In this document: positions 1 through 9,100 of the stretch, piece by piece
Layout: each line of letters begins with the position of its first letter
Numbering within the stretch: the first letter of the stretch is position 1
NCBI GenBank assembly: GCA_029261815.1
Contig: JAJDAQ010000086.1
Coordinates: 1-47,447 of the forward strand
Direction: 5' to 3'
Source: Deltaproteobacteria bacterium
GTDB lineage: Bacteria > Myxococcota_A > UBA9160 > UBA6930
Length of the DNA stretch: 47,447 nucleotides
Program-made: the position numbers and the translations under genes
Notes under the pieces: generated by a model
The model's database searches: none
What the model was told of the DNA's origin: nothing
The model's input: only the letters and a program-made list of their open reading frames with translations

Positions 1-840
1 CTAGACGAGGGGCGTCTGGTTGCGTTTGGCGGCGCGAATCATCAGGCGTTGATAGCCGCTGGGGAAGAGTCGCTGCACCCAATCGATGACGTAGGCCTCG
101 GGCCCGATCAGCACGCGGCGCTTGTTGCGTTCGACGCCGCGTAGGATGATCCCGGCCGCCTTCTCGGGTGAGTGGCGAGCCGCTTTCTCGAACTCGGTGG
201 CGAGGTCTTCGCGGCCGACGCCTTCCGGGAGTGGGGTTCCGATGCGGGCGTTACGCGCGATGTTGGTTCGGATGCCGCCAGGGTGGACGCAGGTCGCCGA
301 AACCGGGGAGTCCGCAACCTCGAGTTCCTGGCGCAGGCATTCCGTGAAGCCGCGCACCGCAAACTTGGCCGAGTGATAGGCGCTCTGGCCCGGGACCGCG
401 ATGAACCCGAACACACTCGAGATGTTGATGACATGGCCATCGCCGGAGGCTTCGAGGTGCGGCAAGAAGACTTGCGTGCCGTGCACGACGCCCCAGTAGT
501 TGATGCCCATCAACCATTCGATGTCGCCGATCGGGAGTTCGGCGATGTTGCCAGTGACGGTTACGCCGGCGTTGTTGAAGACCAGATTCACCTTGCCGTG
601 GTCGGCCGCGACCCGTGCCGCGTGAGCCTCGAAGGCGGCGCGGTCTGCGACGTCGAGCCGCTCCGCAGTGACCTTGACGCCCTTCGCCTGGGCCAGGCCG
701 CGTGTCTCGTCGAGGGTTGCCTCATCGATGTCCGTCAGCGCGAGATGGGTGCCCCGGCCGGCGAGGTCGAGCGCGAGGGCGCGGCCGATCCCTGAGCCGG
801 CACCCGTGATGGCGGCGACCTTGTCCTTGAAATTGCGCAT
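1..840 (-). CDS. SDR family NAD(P)-dependent oxidoreductase
   Basis: A 279-residue classical short-chain dehydrogenase/reductase. The cofactor motif TGAGSGIG is at residues 12-19, NNAG at 89-92, and the catalytic set is Ser141/142, Tyr155 and Lys159 (YHSAK). The C-terminal extension after about residue 235 (RRVLIGPEAYVIDWVQRLFP) resembles long SDRs that act on lipid or steroid-like alcohols, but the substrate cannot be read. An AGGAGG-type ribosome site lies 5-10 bases before the ATG. A TAGCCT hexamer about 40 bases upstream on the minus strand could be the -10 box. The gene diverges from the PhyH oxygenase at 956 and its stop codon is at the window edge. SDR assignment is firm; cofactor and substrate are open. 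Confidence 0.93.
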   Translation of the reverse strand: MRNFKDKVAAITGAGSGIGRALALDLAGRGTHLALTDIDEATLDETRGLAQAKGVKVTAERLDVADRAAFEAHAARVAADHGKVNLVFNNAGVTVTGNIAELPIGDIEWLMGINYWGVVHGTQVFLPHLEASGDGHVINISSVFGFIAVPGQSAYHSAKFAVRGFTECLRQELEVADSPVSATCVHPGGIRTNIARNARIGTPLPEGVGREDLATEFEKAARHSPEKAAGIILRGVERNKRRVLIGPEAYVIDWVQRLFPSGYQRLMIRAAKRNQTPLV

Positions 841-955
841 GAAAGTTCCTCCGGGCGTACGGTTCCGGCGGCTAGGCTAGCGGGCCTGCGCAGATCTGGA
901 CGCCCGGGCGTTCGCGGGCGACATTCTCTGCCACCGCCTGCATTGGAGACTCCAG

Positions 956-1885
956 ATGGCCGAAGCCCCCCTCACCGACGAGATGGTCGAGCAGTATTGG
1001 CGGGATGGCTACGTCGTCGTCCCCGCTCTGCTGAGCGAGGGCGACCTGTCGGTCTACGACCAGCGCTTCGACGACATCGTCTACGAGCGCGTCGCGATCG
1101 ACGACCGCATGTTGGTGATGAAGGACGTCATGGTCGCCAAGGGCGCCATCGATCCGAAGTCGCCGCCCGAGCGCATCCAGAAACTCCAGGATTTCGAGCT
1201 CGACCCGGTGCTCGACGGCTATTGCAAGCACCCGAGCGTCGTGGCCTGCGTCGAACAGTTGATTGGTGAGGGCGTGATGACCATCCACAACATGCTCATC
1301 AACAAGCCGCCGAATGTGGACGGGCGGCATCCGCTGCATCAGGACCTGCTGTATTTCCCTTTTCGCCCGGCGAACCGCATCGTCGCGAGCTGGACGGCGA
1401 TGACCCGGATGACGAAGGAGAACGGCTGTCTGGTGGCGGTGCCCGGCAGTCACCTGGGCGAACTCATGCCGCACGACAATCCAGACTGGGAGTATCTGAA
1501 CGGCGGGTACTTCGGCGTGAAGGATCTCGGTGACGAGATCGACCGGCGCGTGCACCTCGAGATGGAAACCGGCGACACGGTCTTCTTCCATCCGATCCTG
1601 TTGCACGGCAGCGGCCGCAATCGTACCGACGGTTTCCGCCGCGCGATCTCGGCACACTACGCGAATGCGGCCTGCGAGTGGACGTGGAACATCGAGGACT
1701 CGGCCAGCCGCATGTACCGGATCGTCACCGGCCCAGGCGCCGGCGAACAGTGGAGTGGCACGCGCAAGGTCGACACCGACGGCGTCGATCCCATTGATTT
1801 CGTTCCGACCGAGAGCCCGCTCAAGGACGATATCCGCACGCGACGCGATGCCGAGCGCGCTGCGGAGTCAGATCCCGACGCCTAG
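956..1885 (+). CDS. Phytanoyl-CoA dioxygenase (PhyH) family protein
   Basis: A 309-residue Fe(II)/2-oxoglutarate oxygenase of the PhyH family, which hydroxylates lipids or small molecules in the cytoplasm. The iron facial triad is visible as His128-x-Asp130 (LHQD) with the distal His217 in ILLHGSGRN. Arg228 or Arg229 is the likely 2-oxoglutarate ligand. Length is typical. There is no good Shine-Dalgarno sequence before the ATG, and no better start nearby. It is divergent from the SDR upstream. Its TAG stop directly abuts the stop of the convergent phosphatase gene at 1886. Substrate unknown. Confidence 0.9.
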   Translation: MAEAPLTDEMVEQYWRDGYVVVPALLSEGDLSVYDQRFDDIVYERVAIDDRMLVMKDVMVAKGAIDPKSPPERIQKLQDFELDPVLDGYCKHPSVVACVEQLIGEGVMTIHNMLINKPPNVDGRHPLHQDLLYFPFRPANRIVASWTAMTRMTKENGCLVAVPGSHLGELMPHDNPDWEYLNGGYFGVKDLGDEIDRRVHLEMETGDTVFFHPILLHGSGRNRTDGFRRAISAHYANAACEWTWNIEDSASRMYRIVTGPGAGEQWSGTRKVDTDGVDPIDFVPTESPLKDDIRTRRDAERAAESDPDA

Positions 1886-2755
1886 CTATTCGAGGCCGAG
1901 TTCTCGAAACGCCACGAGCGCTTCGTCTGAGAGACCGAGCGCCTCGCGCCGATACGTGTCGAAGTCGCCATGCCGGGTCTCGATTTCGTCGAATGCGGCT
2001 TCCAGGAAGCGACGTTCCACGCCCATCACGGAACGCAGGCCATCCGCGTCGGCCCGGAAGAACGAGAGCAGCCGGATCATGAACACCTGCTGCTCGATCC
2101 GTTCTGCCGTGTAGTGGTTGGTGAGCAGGAAATCGTCGTACACCGTCTCCATTGGAACCCCGAGTGTTCGCAGGATGAGCGCAGATGCGAATCCCGCGCG
2201 GTCCTTGCCCGCCGTGCAATGAACGACGGAGGGAAGATTCTCGGCCTGCGTGATCCGCGCGAACATTGACGCATAACGGTCAGAGAACGTTCCGGCGAAG
2301 AGGCGATTCCCTTCGACCAGGAGCTGGCCCATGTCGTCCCCTCGTCCACCGGCGAGCGAGTCGCGGAAGCCTTCGGCGCTGAAGCTGGGGTCCCAGATCT
2401 CGAGGTGCGCCACTTCGGGCGCCGGGTTCGTGGGGAGGCGGTCGGGCTCTTCCTGCCATTCGTCCGGGCCACGAAAGTCGCAGACCAATCGGATACCGAG
2501 CGCCTGGACCTTTTCGACATCCGCATCAGTCAGGTCCGAAAGCTTGTCGGAGCGGTAGAAGGTGCGCCATTTCACGGTGCGGCCGTCTTCGGTCGGGTAG
2601 CCGCCGAGGTCCCGGAAGTTCGCGGCACCCTCGAGGGGGACATGCCGCTGCTCGACATGCGGCGGGTGGCCTTCGTAGAGGGCCGGGGCGTCGGAACATC
2701 CGATGGCCAACGTGGCGAGGAAGGGAAGGACGATGGCAAGTCTGGGCGAGCGCAT
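1886..2755 (-). CDS. Tyrosine/serine-type protein phosphatase, probable lipoprotein
   Basis: A 289-residue protein with the CX5R signature of cysteine-based phosphatases, HCTAGKDR with Cys180 and Arg186. The region ANFRDLGGYPTEDGRTVKWRTFYRSDKL (split around residues 45-72) is characteristic of the bacterial Tyr/Ser phosphatase family (PF13350 type, related to LipA/MPtpB). The first 20 residues are hydrophobic and end in LAIGC, a plausible though imperfect lipobox, so the enzyme is probably anchored outside the cytoplasmic membrane. AGGAG lies before the ATG and a TACAAT -10-like box is at 2784-2789 on the minus strand. Members act on phosphotyrosine, phosphoserine or phosphoinositides; the target here is unknown. 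Confidence 0.88.
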   Translation of the reverse strand: MRSPRLAIVLPFLATLAIGCSDAPALYEGHPPHVEQRHVPLEGAANFRDLGGYPTEDGRTVKWRTFYRSDKLSDLTDADVEKVQALGIRLVCDFRGPDEWQEEPDRLPTNPAPEVAHLEIWDPSFSAEGFRDSLAGGRGDDMGQLLVEGNRLFAGTFSDRYASMFARITQAENLPSVVHCTAGKDRAGFASALILRTLGVPMETVYDDFLLTNHYTAERIEQQVFMIRLLSFFRADADGLRSVMGVERRFLEAAFDEIETRHGDFDTYRREALGLSDEALVAFRELGLE

Positions 2756-2783
2756 GAAAGCTCCTGGCTGCGGGGCGGCCGCG

Positions 2784-2837
2784 ATTGTACCCGCGGAGCC
2801 CTGGATTTGAGGCTAGCCGCTTCGGTCGCGCTAGAGT
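2784..2837. promoter_or_regulatory. Divergent promoter pair, phosphatase / acyl-CoA ligase
   Basis: On the minus strand TACAAT (2789-2784) lies about 28 bases before the phosphatase ATG. On the plus strand TTGAGG (2807-2812), a 19-base spacer and TAGAGT (2832-2837) lie 28 bases before the ligase ATG, which has its own GAGGAG. The transcripts would diverge from within 50 bases. Read by eye from consensus similarity only. Confidence 0.4.
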
Positions 2838-2864
2838 CCCCGGCTCGCCGAGGAGACCGCGCCC

Positions 2865-4538
2865 ATGTCCATGACCCACGAAGAAGCTGTCGCCGCCGTC
2901 ACTGCGCCTGGAGGCATGTTCGAGATCGTCGACGCCGAAGTGCGTGGGCAGCGTCTCAAGGTCTTCAAGCATACGCCGCCGTCCCTTCGTGCGTTGTTCG
3001 ATGCGACCCGGGCACGCGGGGAGAAGGTGTTCCTCGTGTACGAGGACGAGCAGTGGAGCTTCGCTCGGACGATGGAGCACGTGGATGCGGTGGCCGCCGC
3101 GCTCGTGGAGAACTACGGCATCAAGAAGGGAGACCGCGTCGCGATCGCCATGCGCAACTACCCGGAGTGGATCACGGCTTTCGCCGCAGCAACCTCCGTG
3201 GGTGCCATCGCCGTATCGATGAATGCCTGGTGGACGCCGGACGAGATGGCCTATGGCCTCGAAGATTCCGGCGCCAAGGTGATGGTGTGCGACCGCGAAC
3301 GGGCCGAGCGGTCGGCCGATGCGATGAAGAAGTTCGGGACCCGCGCACTGGTGGTGCGCGCCGGCGACGGGGAGCTTCCGGCCGGTTGTGATCGGATGGA
3401 AGAAACGATCTCGCTCGGAACGCCGATGCCCGCGGTCGACCTCGATCCGGATGACGACGCCACGATCCTCTACACATCGGGCACGACCGGCTTTCCCAAG
3501 GGAGCGGTCTCGACACACCGAGCGGTGCTGTCGGCCCTGGTTTCGTTCGGCTGCGGTGCTGCCACGAATGCGCTGCGCTTTCCGAAACAGAAGGAAGCCC
3601 AGAAGGATCCGAACTGTTTCATCCTGACGGTGCCGCTGTTCCATGTGACCGGGTGCGTGGCGGTCACGCTTTCGTGCTTCGTCTCCGGTGCGAAGCTCGT
3701 GATGATGTACAAGTGGAACGCCGAGCGCGCCCTCGAACTCATCGAGCGCGAACGGGTCACGAACTTTGTCGGCGTACCGACGATGTCGTGGGATCTGCTC
3801 GAATCGCCCGACTTCGCCAAGCGCGATACGACGAGCCTGATGTCAGTGGGCGGAGGTGGCGCGCCGGCGCCCCCCGAGCTGGTGAAGCGCGTGGATTCGA
3901 GCTTCAAGAACGGTCGCCCGGGAATCGGATACGGGATGACCGAGACCAACGCCTATGGCCCCCAGAACGCGGGCGACGACTACGTCCGCAAGCCGTCGAG
4001 CGCCGGCACCACGGTGCCGACGGTCGAGATGCGCATCACGGATCCGGACGGCAACACGCTCCCGGTCGGCGAAGTCGGCGAAATCTGGTTCCGGGGCCCG
4101 AACCTGATCCGGGGCTACTGGAACAAGCCGGAGGCGACGGCAGAGACGATCATCGATGGTTGGCTGCGCAGCGGCGACATCGGTCGATTGGATGAGGAGG
4201 GCTTCATCTATGTCGAGGATCGTGCGAAGGACATGGTGATTCGCGCCGGCGAGAATGTGTACTGCGCCGAGGTGGAGGCCGCGATCTACGAGCATCCGTC
4301 CGTCTACGAGGCGGCCGTGTTCGGTCTTCCGCACGAACGCCTTGGAGAAGAAGTCGCCTGCACCATCCACCTGAAGGCCGGCGAGAGCCTCGACGTGGAG
4401 ACCCTCCAGGCCCATGTGCGCGAGCGGCTCGCCGGCTTCAAGGTTCCGACCCAGGTCGCCTTCTCGGACGAGCAGCTCCCGCGCAACGCGTCGGGGAAAA
4501 TCCTGAAGCGCGATCTGCGTGACGCCTGGGTGGCCTAG
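2865..4538 (+). CDS. Acyl-CoA synthetase / AMP-dependent CoA ligase
   Basis: A 557-residue ANL-family adenylating enzyme that activates a carboxylic acid as acyl-AMP and transfers it to CoA. Motifs run in order: P-loop-like YTSGTTGFPKG (203-213), GYGMTETNA (355-363), the hinge region YVEDRAKDMVIRAGENV (449-465), and the C-terminal NASGKILKR (541-549) with catalytic Lys545. Length matches medium/long-chain fatty acyl-CoA ligases; aryl substrates cannot be excluded. GAGGAG precedes the ATG. The TAG stop overlaps the stop of the convergent hydrolase gene (bases CTAG, 4535-4538). It probably feeds a beta-oxidation-like pathway together with the other CoA enzymes in the window. Confidence 0.93.
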   Translation: MSMTHEEAVAAVTAPGGMFEIVDAEVRGQRLKVFKHTPPSLRALFDATRARGEKVFLVYEDEQWSFARTMEHVDAVAAALVENYGIKKGDRVAIAMRNYPEWITAFAAATSVGAIAVSMNAWWTPDEMAYGLEDSGAKVMVCDRERAERSADAMKKFGTRALVVRAGDGELPAGCDRMEETISLGTPMPAVDLDPDDDATILYTSGTTGFPKGAVSTHRAVLSALVSFGCGAATNALRFPKQKEAQKDPNCFILTVPLFHVTGCVAVTLSCFVSGAKLVMMYKWNAERALELIERERVTNFVGVPTMSWDLLESPDFAKRDTTSLMSVGGGGAPAPPELVKRVDSSFKNGRPGIGYGMTETNAYGPQNAGDDYVRKPSSAGTTVPTVEMRITDPDGNTLPVGEVGEIWFRGPNLIRGYWNKPEATAETIIDGWLRSGDIGRLDEEGFIYVEDRAKDMVIRAGENVYCAEVEAAIYEHPSVYEAAVFGLPHERLGEEVACTIHLKAGESLDVETLQAHVRERLAGFKVPTQVAFSDEQLPRNASGKILKRDLRDAWVA

Positions 4539-5197
4539 CGTTCCGCCAGGTGTGCGAGAGCGGTTGCGGGATCGCTCGGCACCGCGGTGGTGCCGTCGAG
4601 TGTGCTGATCTCCTGCCACCAGCTGGGTTGCGCGGTGTCGTCTTCTCCGAGGAGCACCGCGGTCGCGGCCTCTGCGAAGGCCCGCGCATAGCGACGCGGA
4701 CGCGGATGACGATCGATCTCGAACACCATGGGGTCACACCCTTGCGTTTCGCCGGCTTCGATCGCCTGCACGAGCTGGCGGTGGAACGCCCTGCCGGGCG
4801 CCGTCGAGCGATCTCTCGGATCTTCGCCGCCTCCGCTCAGCCCTGGGCCCGGCAGCAGCAGGGTGCCGCGAATAAGGTCAGGGCGCGCACCAGAGGCGAG
4901 GAGAGCCGCGAAGCCTCCCGACCCGAGGCCGACCAGGGATACCTCACCGAGCTCCGCGAGCGTGGCGTCGGCATCGGCGGCCCAGGTTTCGCAGCTGTAG
5001 GCGCTGCCTAGCAACCGGTCGGACGCGCCGTGTCCGGCCAGGTCGAGGGCGTAGACGGCCCCGGGCCAGACAGCCGCGAGGGGTGCAATGTCCCGGTGCG
5101 AGCCACCCACGCCGTGAAGCCCGAGCAAGGTCGGACCCTCGCCATCCTGCAGCTTATGGAGGGCGACCTGGTAGCGGCCGCTCGGTATCCGGATCAT
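4535..5197 (-). CDS. Alpha/beta-hydrolase-fold protein lacking the nucleophile serine
   Basis: A 220-residue alpha/beta hydrolase. The oxyanion region GLHGVGGSH is at residues 26-34 and the second strand region VYALDLAGHGASD at 48-60. At the nucleophile elbow, where GxSxG is expected, the sequence reads VGLGSGG (89-95). Gly92 occupies the serine position, and the only serine (93) is one residue late. The C-terminal catalytic histidine motif is not evident either, and the protein is short for the family. It is probably a non-hydrolytic or pseudoenzyme member. Its ATG overlaps the stop of the upstream hydrolase (ATGA, 5194-5197), so the two are translationally coupled. A frame running further upstream is an overlap artefact. 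Confidence 0.8.
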   Translation of the reverse strand: MIRIPSGRYQVALHKLQDGEGPTLLGLHGVGGSHRDIAPLAAVWPGAVYALDLAGHGASDRLLGSAYSCETWAADADATLAELGEVSLVGLGSGGFAALLASGARPDLIRGTLLLPGPGLSGGGEDPRDRSTAPGRAFHRQLVQAIEAGETQGCDPMVFEIDRHPRPRRYARAFAEAATAVLLGEDDTAQPSWWQEISTLDGTTAVPSDPATALAHLAER

Positions 5198-6117
5198 CGC
5201 GCCGCTCCGACGAGCCGAAGCGTGGCGTCGGCGACCGCTCGGGGTTGTTCGATCGCCATGAAGTGGCCGGCATCGGCGATCACCTGACGCTGAAGGTCGG
5301 GCACGCGCGAGAGCCGCGTGGTTCGGTGCGGCTCCGGCAACGCCCAGACGTCGTGCTCGCCGGGTTCGAGGGCGAGGACGGGCATCTCCAATGTGGCGAG
5401 CGAATGGTCGACCCAAGAGGGATCGAATGCACCGAAGCCGCGGGCAGCGAGCGGATCGACCTTCCAACGCCAACCGTTCTCGTCCTGGGTCGCACCGTGG
5501 TAGGCGAAGTAGCGCATCCACTCGAGCGAGAGGCGCGGATTCTGGCGCTGTCGCGACACCGCGAGGTCTTCGAGGGTCGGTCGTGGTCGAAACGTCGTCA
5601 TCCGCCCCGTAGCGCGGCGCCAATCGAGGTACTGGCCGAAGCCCTCGTGGAGGGGCGGCCGCTCGCGCTGGTAGCCCTCGCTTGCAACGCCTTCGGGTGG
5701 GGGACCGAAACCATCGAGCAGGACCAGGTGGGTCACGAGTTCGGGAACGAGACACGCGGCATCGGTCGCGAGCCCTCCGCCTCGGCTGTGGGCGACGACC
5801 GGGCACGGGCCCACATCGCGCAGCACGTGGATCTGGTCCATGACATCGACGGGCCACGTGTACGCGTGGGCGTGTTCGGAATCGCCGTGGCCGCGCGCAT
5901 CCCACGAAACCACCCGGAAGTGATCGGCCAGCAGCGGCGCCAGGCAATCGAACGCGCGCGAGTGATCGAAGAAGCCGTGCGTCAGGACCAGCGGAGGAGC
6001 GTCCGCGGAGCCCCACTCGAAGAGGCGGAGCTTCAATCCGAGGGAAACGAGCGTGCGTTCCCGGTCGGGGGCCACGGCGCCCGGGTACTCGGGCGGAGTC
6101 AGGGGTTTCACCGACAT
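5194..6117 (-). CDS. Alpha/beta hydrolase
   Basis: A 307-residue alpha/beta hydrolase with an intact catalytic set. The oxyanion motif is LTHGFFDHS (45-53), the nucleophile elbow VVAHSRGGG has Ser111, an acid is likely at Asp256 (GEHDVW), and the histidine is His285 (AGHFMAIEQP). The small residue before the nucleophile motif is Ala instead of Gly. The substrate could be an ester, lactone or C-C bond. It overlaps the degenerate hydrolase downstream by four bases and diverges from the large regulator gene. A TATGAT box (6132-6127, minus strand) lies nine bases from the ATG, so the mRNA would have almost no leader. The neighbouring regulator is the obvious candidate controller. Confidence 0.88.
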   Translation of the reverse strand: MSVKPLTPPEYPGAVAPDRERTLVSLGLKLRLFEWGSADAPPLVLTHGFFDHSRAFDCLAPLLADHFRVVSWDARGHGDSEHAHAYTWPVDVMDQIHVLRDVGPCPVVAHSRGGGLATDAACLVPELVTHLVLLDGFGPPPEGVASEGYQRERPPLHEGFGQYLDWRRATGRMTTFRPRPTLEDLAVSRQRQNPRLSLEWMRYFAYHGATQDENGWRWKVDPLAARGFGAFDPSWVDHSLATLEMPVLALEPGEHDVWALPEPHRTTRLSRVPDLQRQVIADAGHFMAIEQPRAVADATLRLVGAAR

Positions 6118-6126
6118 AGAGGGCGG

Positions 6127-6179
6127 ATCATAACCGGCGCTAGGGTTGCGTCATGGCTTACCGCCGGACGGCACATTGA
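6127..6179. promoter_or_regulatory. Facing promoters and leaderless mini-ORF before the regulator gene
   Basis: TATGAT on the minus strand (6132-6127) serves the hydrolase pair and TAGGGT on the plus strand (6141-6146) the regulator. With only eight bases between them, polymerase cannot occupy both at once. Six bases after TAGGGT is an ATG (6153) opening an eight-codon ORF, MAYRRTAH. Its TGA (6177-6179) overlaps a TTG (6176-6178) in the regulator frame. This suggests a leaderless mini-ORF coupled to the regulator start. Inference from sequence only. Confidence 0.4.
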
Positions 6180-9100
6180 TCTTCCGCTTCGACGACTGTG
6201 AATTGGATGAGGCGCGCAGTGAACTGCGGCGCGGCGGAAAGCCCGTGGCCCTTCAGCCGAAACCCCTGGCACTGCTCGCGTTGCTGCTCCGGGAGCGCCA
6301 TCGCGTCGTCGAGAAGGCGGATATCCTCGATGAACTCTGGCCCGATACGGCGGTCACCGAGAGTTCCTTGACGCGGGCTGTGAGCCTGGCACGGCGGGCG
6401 ATCGGGGACCGGGGAGAGCGCGCCCGGATCCGTAGTCACGCGCGTCGGGGTTATCGGTTCGTCGGCCACGTGATCGAACACGAGGACGATCGCGCGGCGC
6501 TCGACGATGCCTCACCGTCGGCCGCAGCGACGGTCTCCGTCGACCCGTCGGACCCGTTCATCGGGCGGTCGGAACCGCTGGCGGCACTCCAAGACGCCTG
6601 GCATCGAACGACGGCCGGTTTCGGCAGCGTCGTCCTGGTCGAAGGGGCGGCCGGCATCGGCAAGAGTCGCTTGGTGGAGACGTTCGCGGGCGGTCTCGCA
6701 GCGGATGGACAGCGAGTCGCGTTCGCGCGATCGGACGAGGGAACCAGCGCGCCTGCGTTCTGGTTGTGGGTCCAGGTCCTACGCGATCTCGCCTCCTGTA
6801 CGGATCTCTCGGCACACGCGCGCGAAGTCGGTGGGCTGGCGCCCGAACTTGCGGAGAGGGTGCCCGAGCTTCACGACGCGGTCAGGCCGGCGGCCGCGGG
6901 GGTGTCGACAGAGCAGGAGCGGTTCCTGGTGTTCGATTCGGTCGCCCAGTTGCTGGAGCGCTGCGCGGCCGAACAGCCAATTGCCCTGGTTGTCGAGGAC
7001 CTGCACCTCGCCGGTACCGAGTCGTTGGCGCTGCTCGAGCATCTGGCGGAGCGGCTCCGCGACGCACCGATGCTCGTCATCGCAATGGTCCGCGAGGAGT
7101 CGCGTGAGCGAAACGCGCCACTGACGCGGACCCTGGCTTCACTCGGTCGGCTGGAGACGACGCGTAGTCTCCGTCTTTCGGGTTTCGGACCCGCCGAAAT
7201 CGCACATTGGGTCGAGACGCGAACGGGTGCCACACCTCCTCGCGAATGGGTCCGCGCGTTGTTGGAGCGCACCGAAGGCAATCCGCTCTTCTTGCAGGAG
7301 GCCGTCCGGATCCTGGTCGAGAGCGGCGCCCTGGCGCCCGGCCACGCGCCGGGTCGGGTGGACCTGCGGGCGCTACCGCTGCGGATGATGGACGTCGTGG
7401 AAAGTGTGCTCGAGCGGCTGCCGGCGGAATCTCTCGAGGTTCTCGAAGCGGCATCGGTGTTGGGACGACGCTTCGAAGTCGCGCTGCTCGCCGATGTCCT
7501 CGCACAGCCGCGCGCGACTGTGCTCGATGCGCTCGACGGACCGGTGCTCGCGGGTGTCGTGAACGAGGACGAAGACCGCCCTGGGTTGATGTTCTTCGCG
7601 AACCCGCTCTTCCAGGAAGTGACCCGCGAAAGGCTGCGACCTGGGCGCCGCGCGCGATTGCATCACGCGGTCGCGCAAGTGCTCGAACGCCGGCATGGCG
7701 AGACGCCGACGACGGGTCTTTCCCAACTTGCCGAGCATCATCATCGGTCGCTCGGCGTCGGCGATCCCGTGCGCGCTTTCGAGGTGGCGCGGCTCGCGGC
7801 TGCGGCCTTGGAACGCGCGAACGCCTACGAGCAAGCGGCGCATCACCACGAACAGGCGCTCGCGGCGCTCGATCAGCAACCGGCCGCCGACGCCGGATTG
7901 CGGATGGAGACACTCCTCGATCTCGGGCGCGCGCATCGCTCGTCTGGCGACCGAGAGCGGCGTCGGGTGGTGCTGAGCGGTGCGATCGAACTCGCGCGAC
8001 AGCGCGACGATCCCGCTGGATTTGCCGCGGCGGCCATCGGCTTCTGCGACCTCGGCGAATGGGCCGCACATGACCCTGAAGCCCAGGCCCACGTCGACGC
8101 CGCGCTCGCCGAGGCCGCACCCGAGCGTCTCTCGGCAGCGGCCCGTTCGCGTCTGCTCTCGCGCAAGGCGTACAACCTGCGCGACCAACGTGTGGAAGCC
8201 GAACCGCCGGCGCGCGCTGCACTCGAATTGGCGCGCGCGTCCGGTGACCCCCATGCGCTCGCGGAGACGCTCTACACCCTCCATTTCGTGATCGCGGGTC
8301 CCGACGATCTCGTCGAACGTGTACACCTGGTCCGCGAAATGGAGGCGTTGGTTCCGAGCGGTGGGGACGCGGACTTGACCGTGATCGGGTTGCTCGATCT
8401 CGCAACGGATCAGCTCATCGTGGGGGACGCAGCCGGCGCCCGGAAGGAACGCGCTCGGGTCGATGCCTTGGTGGGGCCACGACCGCACCGAGGGGTGCGC
8501 TGGCACACTGGCGTCTACGACGACGGCCTGGCGCTGCTCGAAGGTCGTTATGCGGACGCTCAAGCAGGGATTCCCGAGACCCACGCATTGGGGGCCTGGA
8601 TTGGCCACCCCGCAGCAACGATGTGTTTCGCGGGTCAGCGGCTCCAGGTCCTGCGCGACTGTGGCGCCAGCCTCTCCGACGTTCAGGCTGTCGCATCGTC
8701 CGACCTCGGTGCCGCCCGCATCGGATTCTTCGCGCGAGCGCTCCTCGCCGGACTCAAGGGGGAAGCCGACGTCGCACAGGGTCGCGCCACCTTTGAGGCA
8801 CTTGTCGACCGCACGCTCCCGGAAGAGCCGCGCTCGATCGACTGGCTGGCAGCCGTCGCGGAACTCGCGCGCCAGGCCCTTTACTACGGCGACGCGGAGC
8901 GCGGCGCCGCACTTCGCGAGCATCTCTCGCCCTACCGCGACCTTCAGGCCGCGGTCCCGGTGACGGTCAGCTACCTGGGACCGGTCGCCTACTGGACCGG
9001 CCGGCTGGCCGCCCAACAGGGGGACCTCGCGGGGGCTGGCGACGACATGGAAGAAGCCTTCGCGCGGGCCGAATCGCTCGGCGCCCGCCCAGCGCTCGCG

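Noticed and set aside
2526..3644. A 372-codon minus-strand frame opposite the acyl-CoA ligase start
   Set aside because: It covers the promoter region and the N-terminal half of a well-supported ligase; its sequence is low-complexity Arg/His/Gly-rich.
5083..6201. A 372-codon plus-strand open frame across the two hydrolase genes
   Set aside because: It lies antisense to two genes with hydrolase motifs and a classic ATGA overlap, and shows no domain of its own.
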